Below are positions 41,830-55,300 of a DNA stretch of 64,000 nt, one piece after another; the first letter of the stretch is position 1; every line of letters starts with the position of its first letter. Made by a program: the position numbers and the translations under genes. Origin of the DNA: Symsagittifera roscoffensis (taxonomy: Eukaryota > Xenacoelomorpha > Acoela > Convolutidae); NCBI RefSeq assembly GCF_963678635.1, contig NW_026971597.1, forward strand, positions 1 through 64,000, read 5' to 3'. Under the pieces are notes generated by a model. That model saw only the letters and a list, made by a program, of their open reading frames with translations. It did not search any database and was not told where the DNA came from.

Positions 41830-42015
41830 GTGAAAAAGTTTTGGGAGCAATCGACGTTTTCACTCGGCTGTTTTCGGGCGCTTGCTCATTGCACCAAGGG
41901 TTCTCTGCTGGACTTGTTTCTGCAACAGGGGAACAAGACGGGTTGGCTCGATAAACCCAGACAGCCTCTAATCTCTGGATATCCTGGAGAAATTCAAGTT
42001 CATTCTAAGTTAGAG
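41830..42015 (+). CDS. Candidate internal exon (62 codons) of an unknown protein
   Basis: The segment begins after a good 3' splice acceptor (gttcaattcag, AG at 41828-41829) and ends at a consensus donor (TTAGAG|GTAAGC, 42015/42016). Its length of 186 is divisible by three, with no stop in the frame beginning at the first base. The product has balanced composition (FRALAHCTKGSLLDLFLQQG, then GYPGEIQVHSKLE) and local GC content is higher than the flanks. I do not recognise the family. The supposed downstream intron would contain the satellite array, and no partner exon is visible in the window, so this may be a fragment of a disrupted gene. Confidence 0.4.
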
Positions 42016-42844
42016 GTAAGCGCTCGCATCCCCGCTTCAAGAGCAACGGTATCAATGAGTGAGACAAAAATTAGTCCATTGATTACCGTAGCTTTTGCTG
42101 GTTCATTTCTATCGAAAACAAAACCTCCAATGGGAAAAATGTTTTCGTGATTGGCTTTCAAACAAAAAAACCTATATGGTTCAGGAATTTTAATGAAACA
42201 ATATGGTGATCTAGAGTGCTCCGATCACCATAATTCGGTTTCGTTTATTGTCTCATTTTGACAATGAGATCTCCGTAATGAGTTTGTTAAAAACAAACTG
42301 TACAGTGCCAACTGGGTCAAGTGATGGGACAAATATATACAAAACGTCCATAAAAAAGATCAAAAAAATTATTCAATTGGGGCAAATGGTGAAACAACAG
42401 GGCCAACTGGTGGGACAACTATACAAAAATTGTCCAAAAAAATGATGACAATTTAACATCGGTTGAGATTTGTTCAAAAAATGTTTGATGGCCGTTCCGA
42501 AAACTGTCAATCGACTTATGAAAATGTCGTTTTAAAAAAAGTTTTTTTTGTACTGAAATTCTAAGGTAGCAAGACTTCTTGTTAATTGAGTTTTTTTTCG
42601 TTGTGTATAACCAAAGAGGAAGTTCATTAATAAAATCATTTGTTGTTTTTTTATTATCAGAACGCTCTAAAAATTTTTTATTGAAATGAACAAAATTTAT
42701 CCATTTTGAAATGCTTTTCCAAGTTGTAGGTTTTGAAGAACTAACAGAACTATCATCTATTTGAACCCTATCATCTATTTGAACCCTATTCAGAGCCTCC
42801 AATGGCAAAGTTATATTCGTGATTGGCTTTCAAACAAAAAAACT

Positions 42845-45800
42845 TAAATAGTTCAGGATTTTCATTGAATCAATTTCGTGGTCTAGAGTGATCCGATCAC
42901 CTAATTTGATTTGATTTGTGATCCCAATTTGACCACGAAAACTCCTTGATAAGTTTGTTAAAAACAAACTGTAGAGATCCAACTGGGTCAATTGGTGGGA
43001 CAAATGTATACAAATCGTCCATAAAAAATATCAAAATAATTGGCCAACTGGGGTAAATGGTGAAACAACAGAGGGCAAACTAGAGGGACAACTAAACAAA
43101 AATTGTCCTACAAAAAGATTAAAAATTGGCAAAGGTTAAGGTTTGTTCAAAAAAATGTTCGATGGACGTTCCGAAAAGTGACTTGAAAACGTCGTTTTAA
43201 AAAAAAATTTCGTACTGAATTTCTGAGGTCGCAGGACTTCTTTTTAATTGAGTGTTTCAACTAATTCGTTGTGTAAAACCAAACAGGAAGTTAATTATTA
43301 AAATCAATGGTATTTTTTTTTAATCAGAACGCTCTACTTCTTTTTTAAACTGATCAAAATTTATCCATTTTTGAATTTTTTTTCCATTTTTAAAGTTTTG
43401 AAGAACTATCAAAACCACGCAATTTTATTCCTATTGATCATAACTTGGTAAGTTTGATTAAAAAGAATGACTTTTTTTATAAATGTGATCAACGGGATGA
43501 GTCTCATCTCCACGAACAACCCAAAAACAAAACCAAAAATATCATATCAATTGTGGTTTTTTCTATCGATAACAAAACCTCCGATGGAAAAATTATATTC
43601 GTGATTGGCTTTCAAACAAAATATTTTAAATAATTCAGGATTTTTAATGAAACAATATCGTGATCTAGAGTGATCCGATCACCATCACTTGATTTCATTT
43701 GTTGTCTCATTTTGACAACGAGATCTCCGTGATGAGTTTGTTAAAAACAAACTGTACAGAGCCAACTGGGTCAATTGATGGGACAAATAAATACAAAACA
43801 TCCATGAAAAAGATCAAAAAAATTGGCCAACTGGGGCAAATGGTGTAACAACAGGGCCAACTGGTGGGACAACTATAGAAAAATTGTCCTACAAAATGAT
43901 GAAAAATTAGCTTGGATGAGATTTGTTCAAAAAAAAGTTTGATGGACGTTCTTAAAACTGTCAATCGACCTATGAAAACGTCGTTTTAAAAAAATGTTTC
44001 TTGTTCTGAAATTATAAGGTCGCAAGACTTCTTGTTAATTGAGTTTTTATTCGTTGTGTAGAACCAAAGAGGAAGTTCATTAATAAAATCAGTGGTTGGT
44101 TTTTTTTATAATCAGAACGCTCTAACACTTTTTTGTTGAATTGAAAAAATTTTATCCATTTTGAAATGCTTTTCCAAGTTTTAGATTTTGAAAAACTATC
44201 AAAGTCACGCAATTTGAATCCCATTAACCATAACTTGGTTAATTTGAATGGAGAGACTGACTTTTTTATATAGTTGATCAATGGAATGAGTCTCATCTTC
44301 ACGATTAATCGAAAAACAAAACCAAAAATACATATCAATTGTGGTTTTTTCTATCAATAACACAACCACCAATGGCAAAATTATAATCGTGATTGGATTT
44401 AAAACAAAAAAACTTAAATAGTTCAGGATTTTTATTGAAACAATATCGTGGTCTAGAGTGATCCGATCACCATAATTTGATTTCATTTATGATCCCATTT
44501 TGACAACGAGATGTCCTTGATGAGTTTGTTAAAAACAAACTGTAGAGAGCCAACTGGTTCAATTGGTGGGACAATTGTATAAAAATCGTCCATAAAAAAG
44601 ATCAAAATAATTGGCCAACTGGGGCAAATGGTGAATAATTGGCCAACTGGGGCAAATGATGAAACAACTGGGGCAAATTGTGAAACAGTACGAAAATTAT
44701 ATTCGTGATTGGCTTTGAAACAAAAAAAAATTTAATTAGTTCAGGATTTTTTTTGAATCAGTTTTGTGATCTAGAGTGATCCGATCACCATAATTTGATT
44801 TCATTTGTGGTCCCATTTTGACATCAAGATCTACTTGATGAGTGTGCTAAAAACAAACTGTACAGAGCCAACTGGGTCAATTGATGGGACAAATGTATAC
44901 AAATCGTACATAAAAAAATCAGAATAATTGGCCAACTGGGGCAAATGGTGAATAATTGGCCAGCTGGGGCAAATGATGAAACAAATGGGGCAAATGGTGA
45001 AACAGTATGAAAATTATATTCGTGATTGGCTTTGAAACAAAAAAAATTTATTTAGTTCAGGATTTTTTTTGAATCATTTTTTGATCTAGAGTGATCCAAT
45101 CACCATAATTTGATTTCTTTTGTGGTCCCATTTTGACATCAAGATCTACTTGATGAGTTTGCTAAAACAAACTGTACAGAGCCAACTGGGTCAATTGATG
45201 GGACAAATAAATACAAAACATAAAAAATGCAAAAACAAAAACACAAAACGAAAAAAAAAATGAGAAATAAATAATTCAGGATTTTTATTGAATCAATTTT
45301 GTGATCCAGAGTGATCCGATCACCATAATTTGATTTATTTTGTGGTCCCAGTTTGAAAATGAGATCTCCTTGATGAGTTTATTAAAAACAAACTGTAGAG
45401 AGCCAACTGGGTCAATTGGTGGGACAAATGTATACAAATCGTCCATAAAAAAGAACAAAAAAATTGGCCAACTGGGGCAAATGGTGTAACAACAGGGCCA
45501 ACTGGTGGGACAACTATAAAAAAATTGTCCTACAAAATGATGAAAAATTAGCTTGGATGAGATTTGTTCAAAAAAAGGTTTGATGGACGTTCTTAAAACT
45601 GTCAATCGACCTATGAAAACGTCGTTTTAAAAAAATGTTTCTTGTTCTGAAATTATAAGGTAGCAAGACTTCTTGTTAATTGAGTTTTTATTCGTTGTGT
45701 AGAACCAAAGAGGAAGTTAATTAATAAAATCAATGGTATTTTTTTTTAATCAGAACGCTCTAACTTCTTTTTTAAACTGATCAAAATTTATCCATTTTTG

Positions 45801-48790
45801 AATTTTTTTTCCATTTTTAAAGTTTTGAAGAACTATCAAAACCACGCAATTTTATTCCTATTGATCATAACTTGGTAAGTTTGATTAAAAAGAATGACTT
45901 TTTTTATAAATGTGATCAACGGGATGAGTCTCATCTCCACGAACAACCCAAAAACAAAACCAAAAATATCATATCAATTGTGGTTTTTTCTATCGATAAC
46001 AAAACCTCCGATGGAAAAATTATATTCGTGATTGGCTTTCAAACAAAAAAACTTAAATAGTTCAGGATTTTCATTGAATCAATTTCGTGGTCTAGAGTGA
46101 TCCGATCACCTAATTTGATTTGATTTGTGATCCCAATTTGACCACGAAAACTCCTTGATAAGTTTGTTAAAAACAAACTGTAGAGATCCAACTGGGTCAA
46201 TTGGTGGGACAAATGTATACAAATCGTCCATAAAAAATATCAAAATAATTGGCCAACTGGGGTAAATGGTGAAACAACAGAGGGCAAACTAGAGGGACAA
46301 CTAAACAAAAATTGTCCTACAAAAAGATTAAAAATTGGCAAAGGTTAAGGTTTGTTCAAAAAAATGTTCGATGGACGTTCCGAAAAGTGACTTGAAAACG
46401 TCGTTTTAAAAAAAAATTTCGTACTGAATTTCTGAGGTCGCAGGACTTCTTTTTAATTGAGTGTTTCAACTAATTCGTTGTGTAAAACCAAACAGGAAGT
46501 TAATTATTAAAATCAATGGTATTTTTTTTTAATCAGAACGCTCTACTTCTTTTTTAAACTGATCAAAATTTATCCATTTTTGAATTTTTTTTCCATTTTT
46601 AAAGTTTTGAAGAACTATCAAAACCACGCAATTTTATTCCTATTGATCATAACTTGGTAAGTTTGATTAAAAAGAATGACTTTTTTTATAAATGTGATCA
46701 ACGGGATGAGTCTCATCTCCACGAACAACCCAAAAACAAAACCAAAAATATCATATCAATTGTGGTTTTTTCTATCGATAACAAAACCTCCGATGGAAAA
46801 ATTATATTCGTGATTGGCTTTCAAACAAAATATTTTAAATAATTCAGGATTTTTAATGAAACAATATCGTGATCTAGAGTGATCCGATCACCATCACTTG
46901 ATTTCATTTGTTGTCTCATTTTGACAACGAGATCTCCGTGATGAGTTTGTTAAAAACAAACTGTACAGAGCCAACTGGGTCAATTGATGGGACAAATAAA
47001 TACAAAACATCCATGAAAAAGATCAAAAAAATTGGCCAACTGGGGCAAATGGTGTAACAACAGGGCCAACTGGTGGGACAACTATAGAAAAATTGTCCTA
47101 CAAAATGATGAAAAATTAGCTTGGATGAGATTTGTTCAAAAAAAAGTTTGATGGACGTTCTTAAAACTGTCAATCGACCTATGAAAACGTCGTTTTAAAA
47201 AAATGTTTCTTGTTCTGAAATTATAAGGTCGCAAGACTTCTTGTTAATTGAGTTTTTATTCGTTGTGTAGAACCAAAGAGGAAGTTCATTAATAAAATCA
47301 GTGGTTGGTTTTTTATAATCAGAACGCTCTAACACTTTTTTGTTGAATTGAAAAAATTTTATCCATTTTGAAATGCTTTTCCAAGTTTTAGATTTTAAAA
47401 AACTATCAAAGTCACGCAATTTGAATCCCATTAATCATAACTTGGTTAATTTGAACGGAGAGACTGACTTTTTTATATAGGTGATCAATGGAATGAGTCT
47501 CATCTTCACGAATAATCGAAAAACAAAACCAAAAATACATATCAATTGTGGTTTTTTCTATCAATAACACTACCACCAATGGCAAAATTATAATCGTGAT
47601 TGGATTTAAAACAAAAAAACTTAAATAGTTCAGGATTTTTATTGAATCAATATCGTGCTCTAGAGTGATTCGATCAACATAATTTGATTTCATTTATGAT
47701 CCCATTTTGACAACGAGATGTCCTTGATGAGTTTGTTAAAAACAAACTGTAGAGAGCCAACTGGTTCAATTGGTGGGACAATTGTATAAAAATCGTCCAT
47801 AAAAAAGATCAAAATAATTAGCCAACTGGGCAAATGGTGAATAATTGGCCAACTGGGGCAAATGATGAAACAACTGGGGCAAATTGTGAAACAGTACGAA
47901 AAATATATTCGTGATTGGCTTTGAAACAAAAAAAAATTTAATTAGTTCAAGATTTTTTTTGAATCATTTTTGTGATCTAGAGTGATCCGATCACCATAAT
48001 TTGATTTCATTTGTGGTCCCATTTTGACATCAAGATCTACTTGATGAGTGTGCTAAAAACAAACTGTACAGAGCCAACTGGGTCAATTGATGGGACAAAT
48101 GTATACAAATCGTACATAAAAAAATCCGAATAATTGGCCAACTGGGGCAAATGGTGAATAATTGGCCAGCTGGGGCAAATGATGAAACAAATGGGGCAAA
48201 TGGTGAAACAGTATGAAAATTATATTCGTGATTGGCTTTGAAACAAAAAAAATTTATTTAGTTCAGGATTTTTTTTGAATCATTTTTTGATCTAGAGTGA
48301 TCCGATCACCATAATTTGATTTCATTTGTGGTCCCATTTTGACATCAAGATCTACTTGATGAGTTTGTTAAAAACAAACTGTACAGAGCCAACTGGGTCA
48401 ATTGATGGGACAAATAAATACAAAACATAAAAAATGCAAAAACAAAAACACAAAACGAAAAAAAAATGAGAAATAAATAATTCAGGATTTTTATTGAATC
48501 AATTTTGTGATCCAGAGTGATCCGATCACCATAATTTGATTTATTTTGTGGTCCCAGTTTGAAAACGAGATCTCCTTGATGAGTTTGTTAAAAACAAACT
48601 GTAGAGAGCCAACTGGGTCAATTGGTGGGACAAATGTATACAAATCGTCCATAAAAAAGAACAAAAAACTTGGCCAACTGTGGCAAATGGTGAAACAACA
48701 GGGCCAACTGGTGGGACAACTATACAAAAATTGTCCAACAAAATGATAAAAATTTAGCATAGGATGAGATTTGTTCAAAAATTTATTTGA
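42845..48790. repeat. Higher-order repeat A: about 3.2 kb, two copies
   Basis: The anchor spacing series 780, 787, 319, 313, 225, 783 from 42891 recurs as 783, 780, 320, 310, 221, 789 from 46098. Variants specific to individual monomers (for example 'gatcacctaatttgatttg' at 42896 and 46103) recur at an offset of about 3208 bp. Confidence 0.9.
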
Positions 48791-51700
48791 TGGACGTTCC
48801 GAAAACTGTCAATCGACTTATAAAAATGTCGTTTTAAAAAAATGTTTCTTGTTCTGAAATTATAAGGTCGCAAGACTTCTTGTTAATTGAGTTTTTATTC
48901 GTTGTGTAGAACCAAAGAGGAACTTCATTAATAAAATCAGCGGTTAGTTTTTTTTTTATAATCAGAACGCTCTAACAATTTTTTAATGATTTGAACAAAA
49001 TTTATCCATTTCGAAAAGCTTTTCCAAAATTTAGGTTTTGAAGAACTATCAAAGTCATGCAATTTGAATCCTATTAAAAATAACTTGGTTAATTTGAATG
49101 GAAAGACTGACCTTTTTATAGGTGATCAATGGAATGAGTCTCATCCCCACGAATAATCGAAAAACAAAACCAAAAAGACATATCAACTGTGGTTTTTCCT
49201 ATCGATAACACAACCTTCAATGGCAAAATTATATTCGTGATTGGCTTTCAAACAAAAAAATTTAGTTGTTCAGGAGTTTTTTTGAATCAATATCGTTGTC
49301 TAGAATAATCCGATCACCATAATTTGATTTCATTTGTGATCCCATTGTGACAACGAGATCTCCTTGATGAGTTTGTTAAAAACAAACTGTAGAGAGCCAA
49401 CTGGGTCATTTGATGGGACAAATAAATACAAAACATCCATGAAAAAGACCAAAAAAATTGGCCAACTGTGGCAAATGGTGAAACAACAGGGCCAACGGGG
49501 GCAAATGGTGAAACAACTGGTCAAATTGTGAAAAATCAAGAAAATTATATTCGTGATTGGCTTTGAAACAAAAAAAAAAAAATATTCAGGATTTTTATTG
49601 AATCAATTTTGTAATCCAGATTGATCCGACCACCACAATTTGATTTATTTTGTGGTCCCATTTTGAAAACGAGATCTCCTTGATGAGTTTGTTAAAAACA
49701 AACTGTAGAGAGCCAACTGGGTCAATTGGTGGGACAAATGTAAACAAATCGTCTATGAAAAAAAAATCAAAATAATTGGCCAACTGGGACAAATGGTGAA
49801 ACAGCAGAGGGCAAACTGGTGGGTCAACTATACAAAAATTGTCCTACAAAAAGATGAAAATTTAGCTTGGATGAGATTTGTTCAAAAAAAGGTTTAATGG
49901 ACGTTCCTAAAACTGTCAATCGACATATGAAAACGTCGTTTTAAAAAAATGTTTCTTGTTGTGAAATTATAAGGTCGCAAGACTTCTTGTTAATTGAGTT
50001 TTTATTCGTTGTGTAGAACCAAAGAGGAAGTTCATTAAAAAAATCAGTGGTTGATTTTTTTTATAATCAGGACACTCTAACAATTTTTTTTTGAATTGAA
50101 CAAAACTTATCCATTTTGAAATGCTTTTCCAAGTTTTAGGTTTTGAAAAACTATCAAAGTCACGCAATTTGAATCCTATTAATCATAACTTGGTTAATTT
50201 GAATGGAGAGACTGACTTTTTAATATAGGTGATCAATGAAATGAGTCTCATCTCCACGAATAGTCGAAAAACAAAACCAAAAATACATATCAATTGAGGT
50301 TTTTCCTATCGATAACACAACCACCAATGGCATAATTATATTCGTGATTGAATTTCAAACAAAATATTTTATATAATTCAGGATTTTTAATGAAACAATA
50401 TCGTGATCTAGAGTGATCCGATCACCATAATTTGATTTCATTTGTTGTCTCAATTTGACAACGAGATCTCCGCGATGAGTTTGTTAAAAACAAACTGTAC
50501 AGAGCCAACTGGGTCAATTGATGGGACAAATAAATACAAAACATCCATGAAGAAGATCAAAAAAATTGGCCAACTGGGGCAAATGGTGTAACAACAGGGC
50601 TAACTGGTGGGACAACTATACAAAAATTGTCCTACAAAATGATGAAAATTTAGCTTGGATGAGATTTGTTCAAAAAACGGTTTGATGGACGTTCCTAAAA
50701 CTGTCAATCGACTTATGAAAAGGTCGTTTTAAAAAAAAATGTTTCTTGTTCTGAAATTATAAGGTAGCAAGACTTCTTGTTAATTGAGTTTTTATTCGTT
50801 GTGTAGAACCAAAGAGGAAGTTCATTAATAAAATCGGTGGTTGGTTTTTTTTAATAATCAGAACGCTCTGACAAATTTTTATTGAAATGAACAAAATTTA
50901 TCCGTTTTGAAATGCTTTTCCAAGTTTTAGGTTTTGAAAAACTATCAAAGTCACGCAATTTGAATCCTATTAATCATAACTTGGTTAATTTGAATGGAGA
51001 GACTGACTTTTTTATATAGTTGATCAATGGAATGAGTCTCATCTCCACGATTAATCGAAAAACAAAAACAAAAATACATATCAATTGTGGTTTTTCCTAT
51101 CGATAACACAACCTCCAATGGCAAAATTATATTCGTGATTGGCTTTCAAACAAAAAAATTTTTTAACTTCAGGATTTTTTTGAATCAAAATCGTGGTCTA
51201 GAGTGATCCGATCACCATAATTTGATTTCATTTGTGATCCCATTTTGACAACGAGATCTCCTTGATGAGTTTGTTAAAAACAAACTGTAGAGAGCCAACT
51301 GGGTCATTTGATTGGACAAATAAATACAAAACATCCATGAAAAAGACCAAAAAAATTGGCCAACTGTGGCAAATGGTGAAACAACAGGGCCAACTGGGGA
51401 AAAGGGTGAAACAACTGGGCAAATTGTGAAACATCAAGAAAATTATATTCGTGATTGGCTTTGAAACAAAAAAATGAATAATTCAGGATTTTTTTAAATC
51501 AGTTTTGTGATCCAGAGTGATCCGATCACCATAATTTGATTTATTTTGTGGTCCCATTTTGAAAACGAGATCTCCTTGATGAGTTTGTTAAAAACAAACT
51601 GTAGAGAGCCAACTGGGTCAATTGGTGGGATAAATGTAAACAAATCGTCCATGAAAAAAAATCAAAATAATTGGCCAACTGTGGCAAATGGTGAAACAAC

Positions 51701-52319
51701 AGGGCCAACTGGGGCAAATGGGGAAACAGCAGAGGGCAAACTGGTGGGACAACTATACAAAAATTGTCCTACAAAATGATGAAAATTTAGCTTGGATGAG
51801 ATTTGTTCAAAAAAAGGTTTGATGGACGTTCCTAAAACTGTCAATCGACTTATGTAAAGGTCGTTTTAAAAAAAATGTTTCTTGTGCTGAAATTATAAGG
51901 TCGCAAGACTTCTTATTAATTGAGTTTTTATTCGTTGTGTAGAACCAAAGAGGAAGTTCATTAATAAAATCAGTGGTTGGTTTTTTTTTATAATCAGAAC
52001 GCTCTAACAATTTTTTATTGAAATGAACAAAATTTATCCGTTTTGAAATGCTTTTTCAAGTCTTAGATTTTGAAAAACTATCAAAGTCACGCAATTTGAA
52101 TCCTATTAATCATAACTTGGTTAATTTGAATGAAGAGATTGACTTTTTTATAAAGGTGATCAATGGAATGAGTCTCATCTCCACGAATAATCGAAAAAGA
52201 AAACCAAAAAGACATATCAATTGTGGTTTTTCCTATCGATAACACAAATTCCAATGGCAAAATTATATTCGTGATTGGCTTTCAAACAAAAAAATTTAGT
52301 TGTTCAGGATTTTTATTGA

Positions 52320-55300
52320 ATCAATATCGTGGTCTAGAGTGATCCGATCACTATAATTTGATTTCATTTGTGATCCCATTTTGACAACGAGATCTCCTTG
52401 ATGAGTTTGTTAAAAACAAACTGTAGAGAGCCATCTGGGTCTTTTGATGGGACAAACAAATACAGAACATCCATAAAAAAGAATTAAAAAATTGGCCAAC
52501 TGTGGCAAAAGGTGAAACAACAGGGCCAATTGGGGCAAATGGTGAAACAACTGGGGCAAATTGTGAAAAATCAAGGAAATTATATTCGTGAATGGCCTTG
52601 AAACAAAACAAAATAAATATTCAGGATTTTTTAAATCAATTTTGTGATCCAGAGTGATCCGATCACCATAATTTGATTTATTTTGTGGTCCCATTTTGAA
52701 AACGAGATCTCCTTGATGAGTTTGTTAAAAACAAACTGTAGAGAGCCAACTGGGTCAATTGGTGGGATAAATGTAAACAAATCGTCCATGAAAAAAAAAT
52801 CAAAATAATTGGCCAACTGTGGAAAATGGTGAAACAACAGGGCCAACTGGGGCAAATGGGGAAACAGCAGAGGGCAAACTGGTGGGACAACTATACAAAA
52901 ATTGTCCTACAAAATGATGAAAATTTAGCTTGGATGAGATTTGTTCAAAAAAAGGTTTGATGGACGTTCCTAAAACTGTCAATCGACTTATGAAAACGTC
53001 GTTTTAAAAAAATGTTTCTTGTTGTGAAATTATAAGGTCGCAAGACTTCTTGTTAATTGAGTTTTTATTCGTTGTGTAGAACCAAAGAGGAAGTTCATTA
53101 ATAATATCAGTGGTTGATTTTTTTTTTATAATCAGGACGCTCAAACATTTTTTTATTGAATTGAACAAAATTTATCCTTGATGAAATGCTTTTCCAAGTT
53201 TTAGGTTTTGAAAAACTATCAAAGTCACGAAATTTGAATCCTAATAATCATAACTTGGTTAACTTGAATAGAGAGACTGACTTTTTTATGTAGGTGATCA
53301 ATGAAATGAGTCCCATCTCCACGAATAATCGAAAAACAAAACCAAAGATACATATCAATTGTGGTTTTTCCTATCGATAACACAACCACCAATGGCAAAA
53401 ATATATTCGTGATTGGATTTCAAACAAAATTTTTTATATAATTCAGGATTTTTAAAGAAACAATATCGTGATCTAGAGTGATCCGATCACCATAATTTGA
53501 TTTCATTTGTTGTCTCATTTTGACAACGAAATCTCCGTGATGAGTTTGTTAAAAACAAACTGTACAGAGCCAACTGGGTCAATTGATGGGACAAATAAAT
53601 ACAAAACATCCATGAAAAAGATCAAAAAAATTGACCAACTGGGGCAAATGGTGGAACAACAGGGCCAACTGGTGGGACAACTATACAAAAATTGTCCTAC
53701 AAAATGATGAAAATTTAGCTTGGATGAGATTTGTTCAAAAAAAGGTTTGACGGACGTTCCTTAAACTGTCAATTGACTTATGAAAAGGTCGTTCTAAAGA
53801 AGTGTTTCTTGTTCTGAAATTATAAGGTCGCAAGACTTCTTGTTAATTGATTTTTTATTTGTTGTGTAGAATCAAAGAGGAAGTTCATTAATAAAATCAG
53901 TGGTTGGTTTTTTTATAATCAGGACGCTCTAACAATTTTTTTTGAATTGAACAAAATTTATCCATTTTGAAATGCTTTTCCAAGTTTTAGGTTTTGAAAA
54001 ACTATCAAACTCACGCAATTTGAGTCCTTTTAATCATAACTTGGTTAATTTGAATGGAGAGACTGACTTTTTTATATAGGTGATCAATGAAATGAGTCTC
54101 ATCTCAACGAATAATCGAAAAACAAAACCAAAAATACATATCAATTGTGGTTTTTCCTATCGATAACACAACCACCAATGGCAAAATTATATTCGTGATT
54201 GGATTTCAAACAAAATTTTTTATATAATTCAGGATTTTTAATGAAACAATATCGTGATCTAGAGTGATCCGATCACCATAATTTGATTTAATTTGTTGTC
54301 TCATTTTGACAACGAGATCTCCGTGACGAGTTTGTTAAAAACAAACTGTACAGAGCCAACTGGGTCAATTGATGGGACAAATAAATACAAAACGTCGATG
54401 AAAAAGATCAAAAAAATTGGCCAACAAAAGGGCCAACTTGTGGGACAACTATACAAAAATTGTCCTACAAAATGATGAAAATTTAGCTTGGATGAGATTT
54501 TTTCAAAAAAAAGGTTCGATGGACGTTCCTAAAACTGTCAATCGACTTATGAAAAGGTCGTTTTAAAAAAGTGTTTCTTGTTCTGAAATTATAAGGTCGC
54601 AAGACTTCTTGTTAATTGAGTTCTTATTCGTTGTGTAGAACCAAAGAGGAAGTTCATTAATAAAATCAGTGGTTGGTTTTTTTATAATCAGAACGCTCTA
54701 ACAATTTTTTATTGAAATCAACAAAATTTATCCGTTTTGAAATGCTTTTCTAAGTTTTAGGTTTTGAAAAACTATCAAAATCACGCAATTTGAATCCTAT
54801 TAATCATAACTTGGTTAATTTGAATGGAGAGACTGACTTTTATATATAATTGATCAATGGAATGAGTCTCATCTCCACGAATAATCGAAAAACAAAACCA
54901 AAAATACATATCAATTGTGGTTTTTCCTATCGATAACACAACCTCCAATGGCAAAATTATTTTCGTGATTGGCTTTCAAACAAAACACTTAGATAGTTTA
55001 AGTTTTTTTATTGAATCAATATCGTGGTCTAGAGTGATCCGATCACCATAATTTGATTTCATTTGTGATCCCATTTTGACAACGAGATCTCCTTAATGAG
55101 TTTGTTAAAAACAAAATGTAGAGAGCCAACTGGTTCAATTGGTGGGACAAACGTATACAAATCGTCCATAAAAAAGATAATAAAAATTTGCCAACTGGGG
55201 CAAATGGTGAATAATTGGCCAAATGGGGCAAATGGTGAAACAACTGGGGCAAATTGTGCAACATCAAAAAAATTATATTCGTGATTGGCTTTGAAACAAA

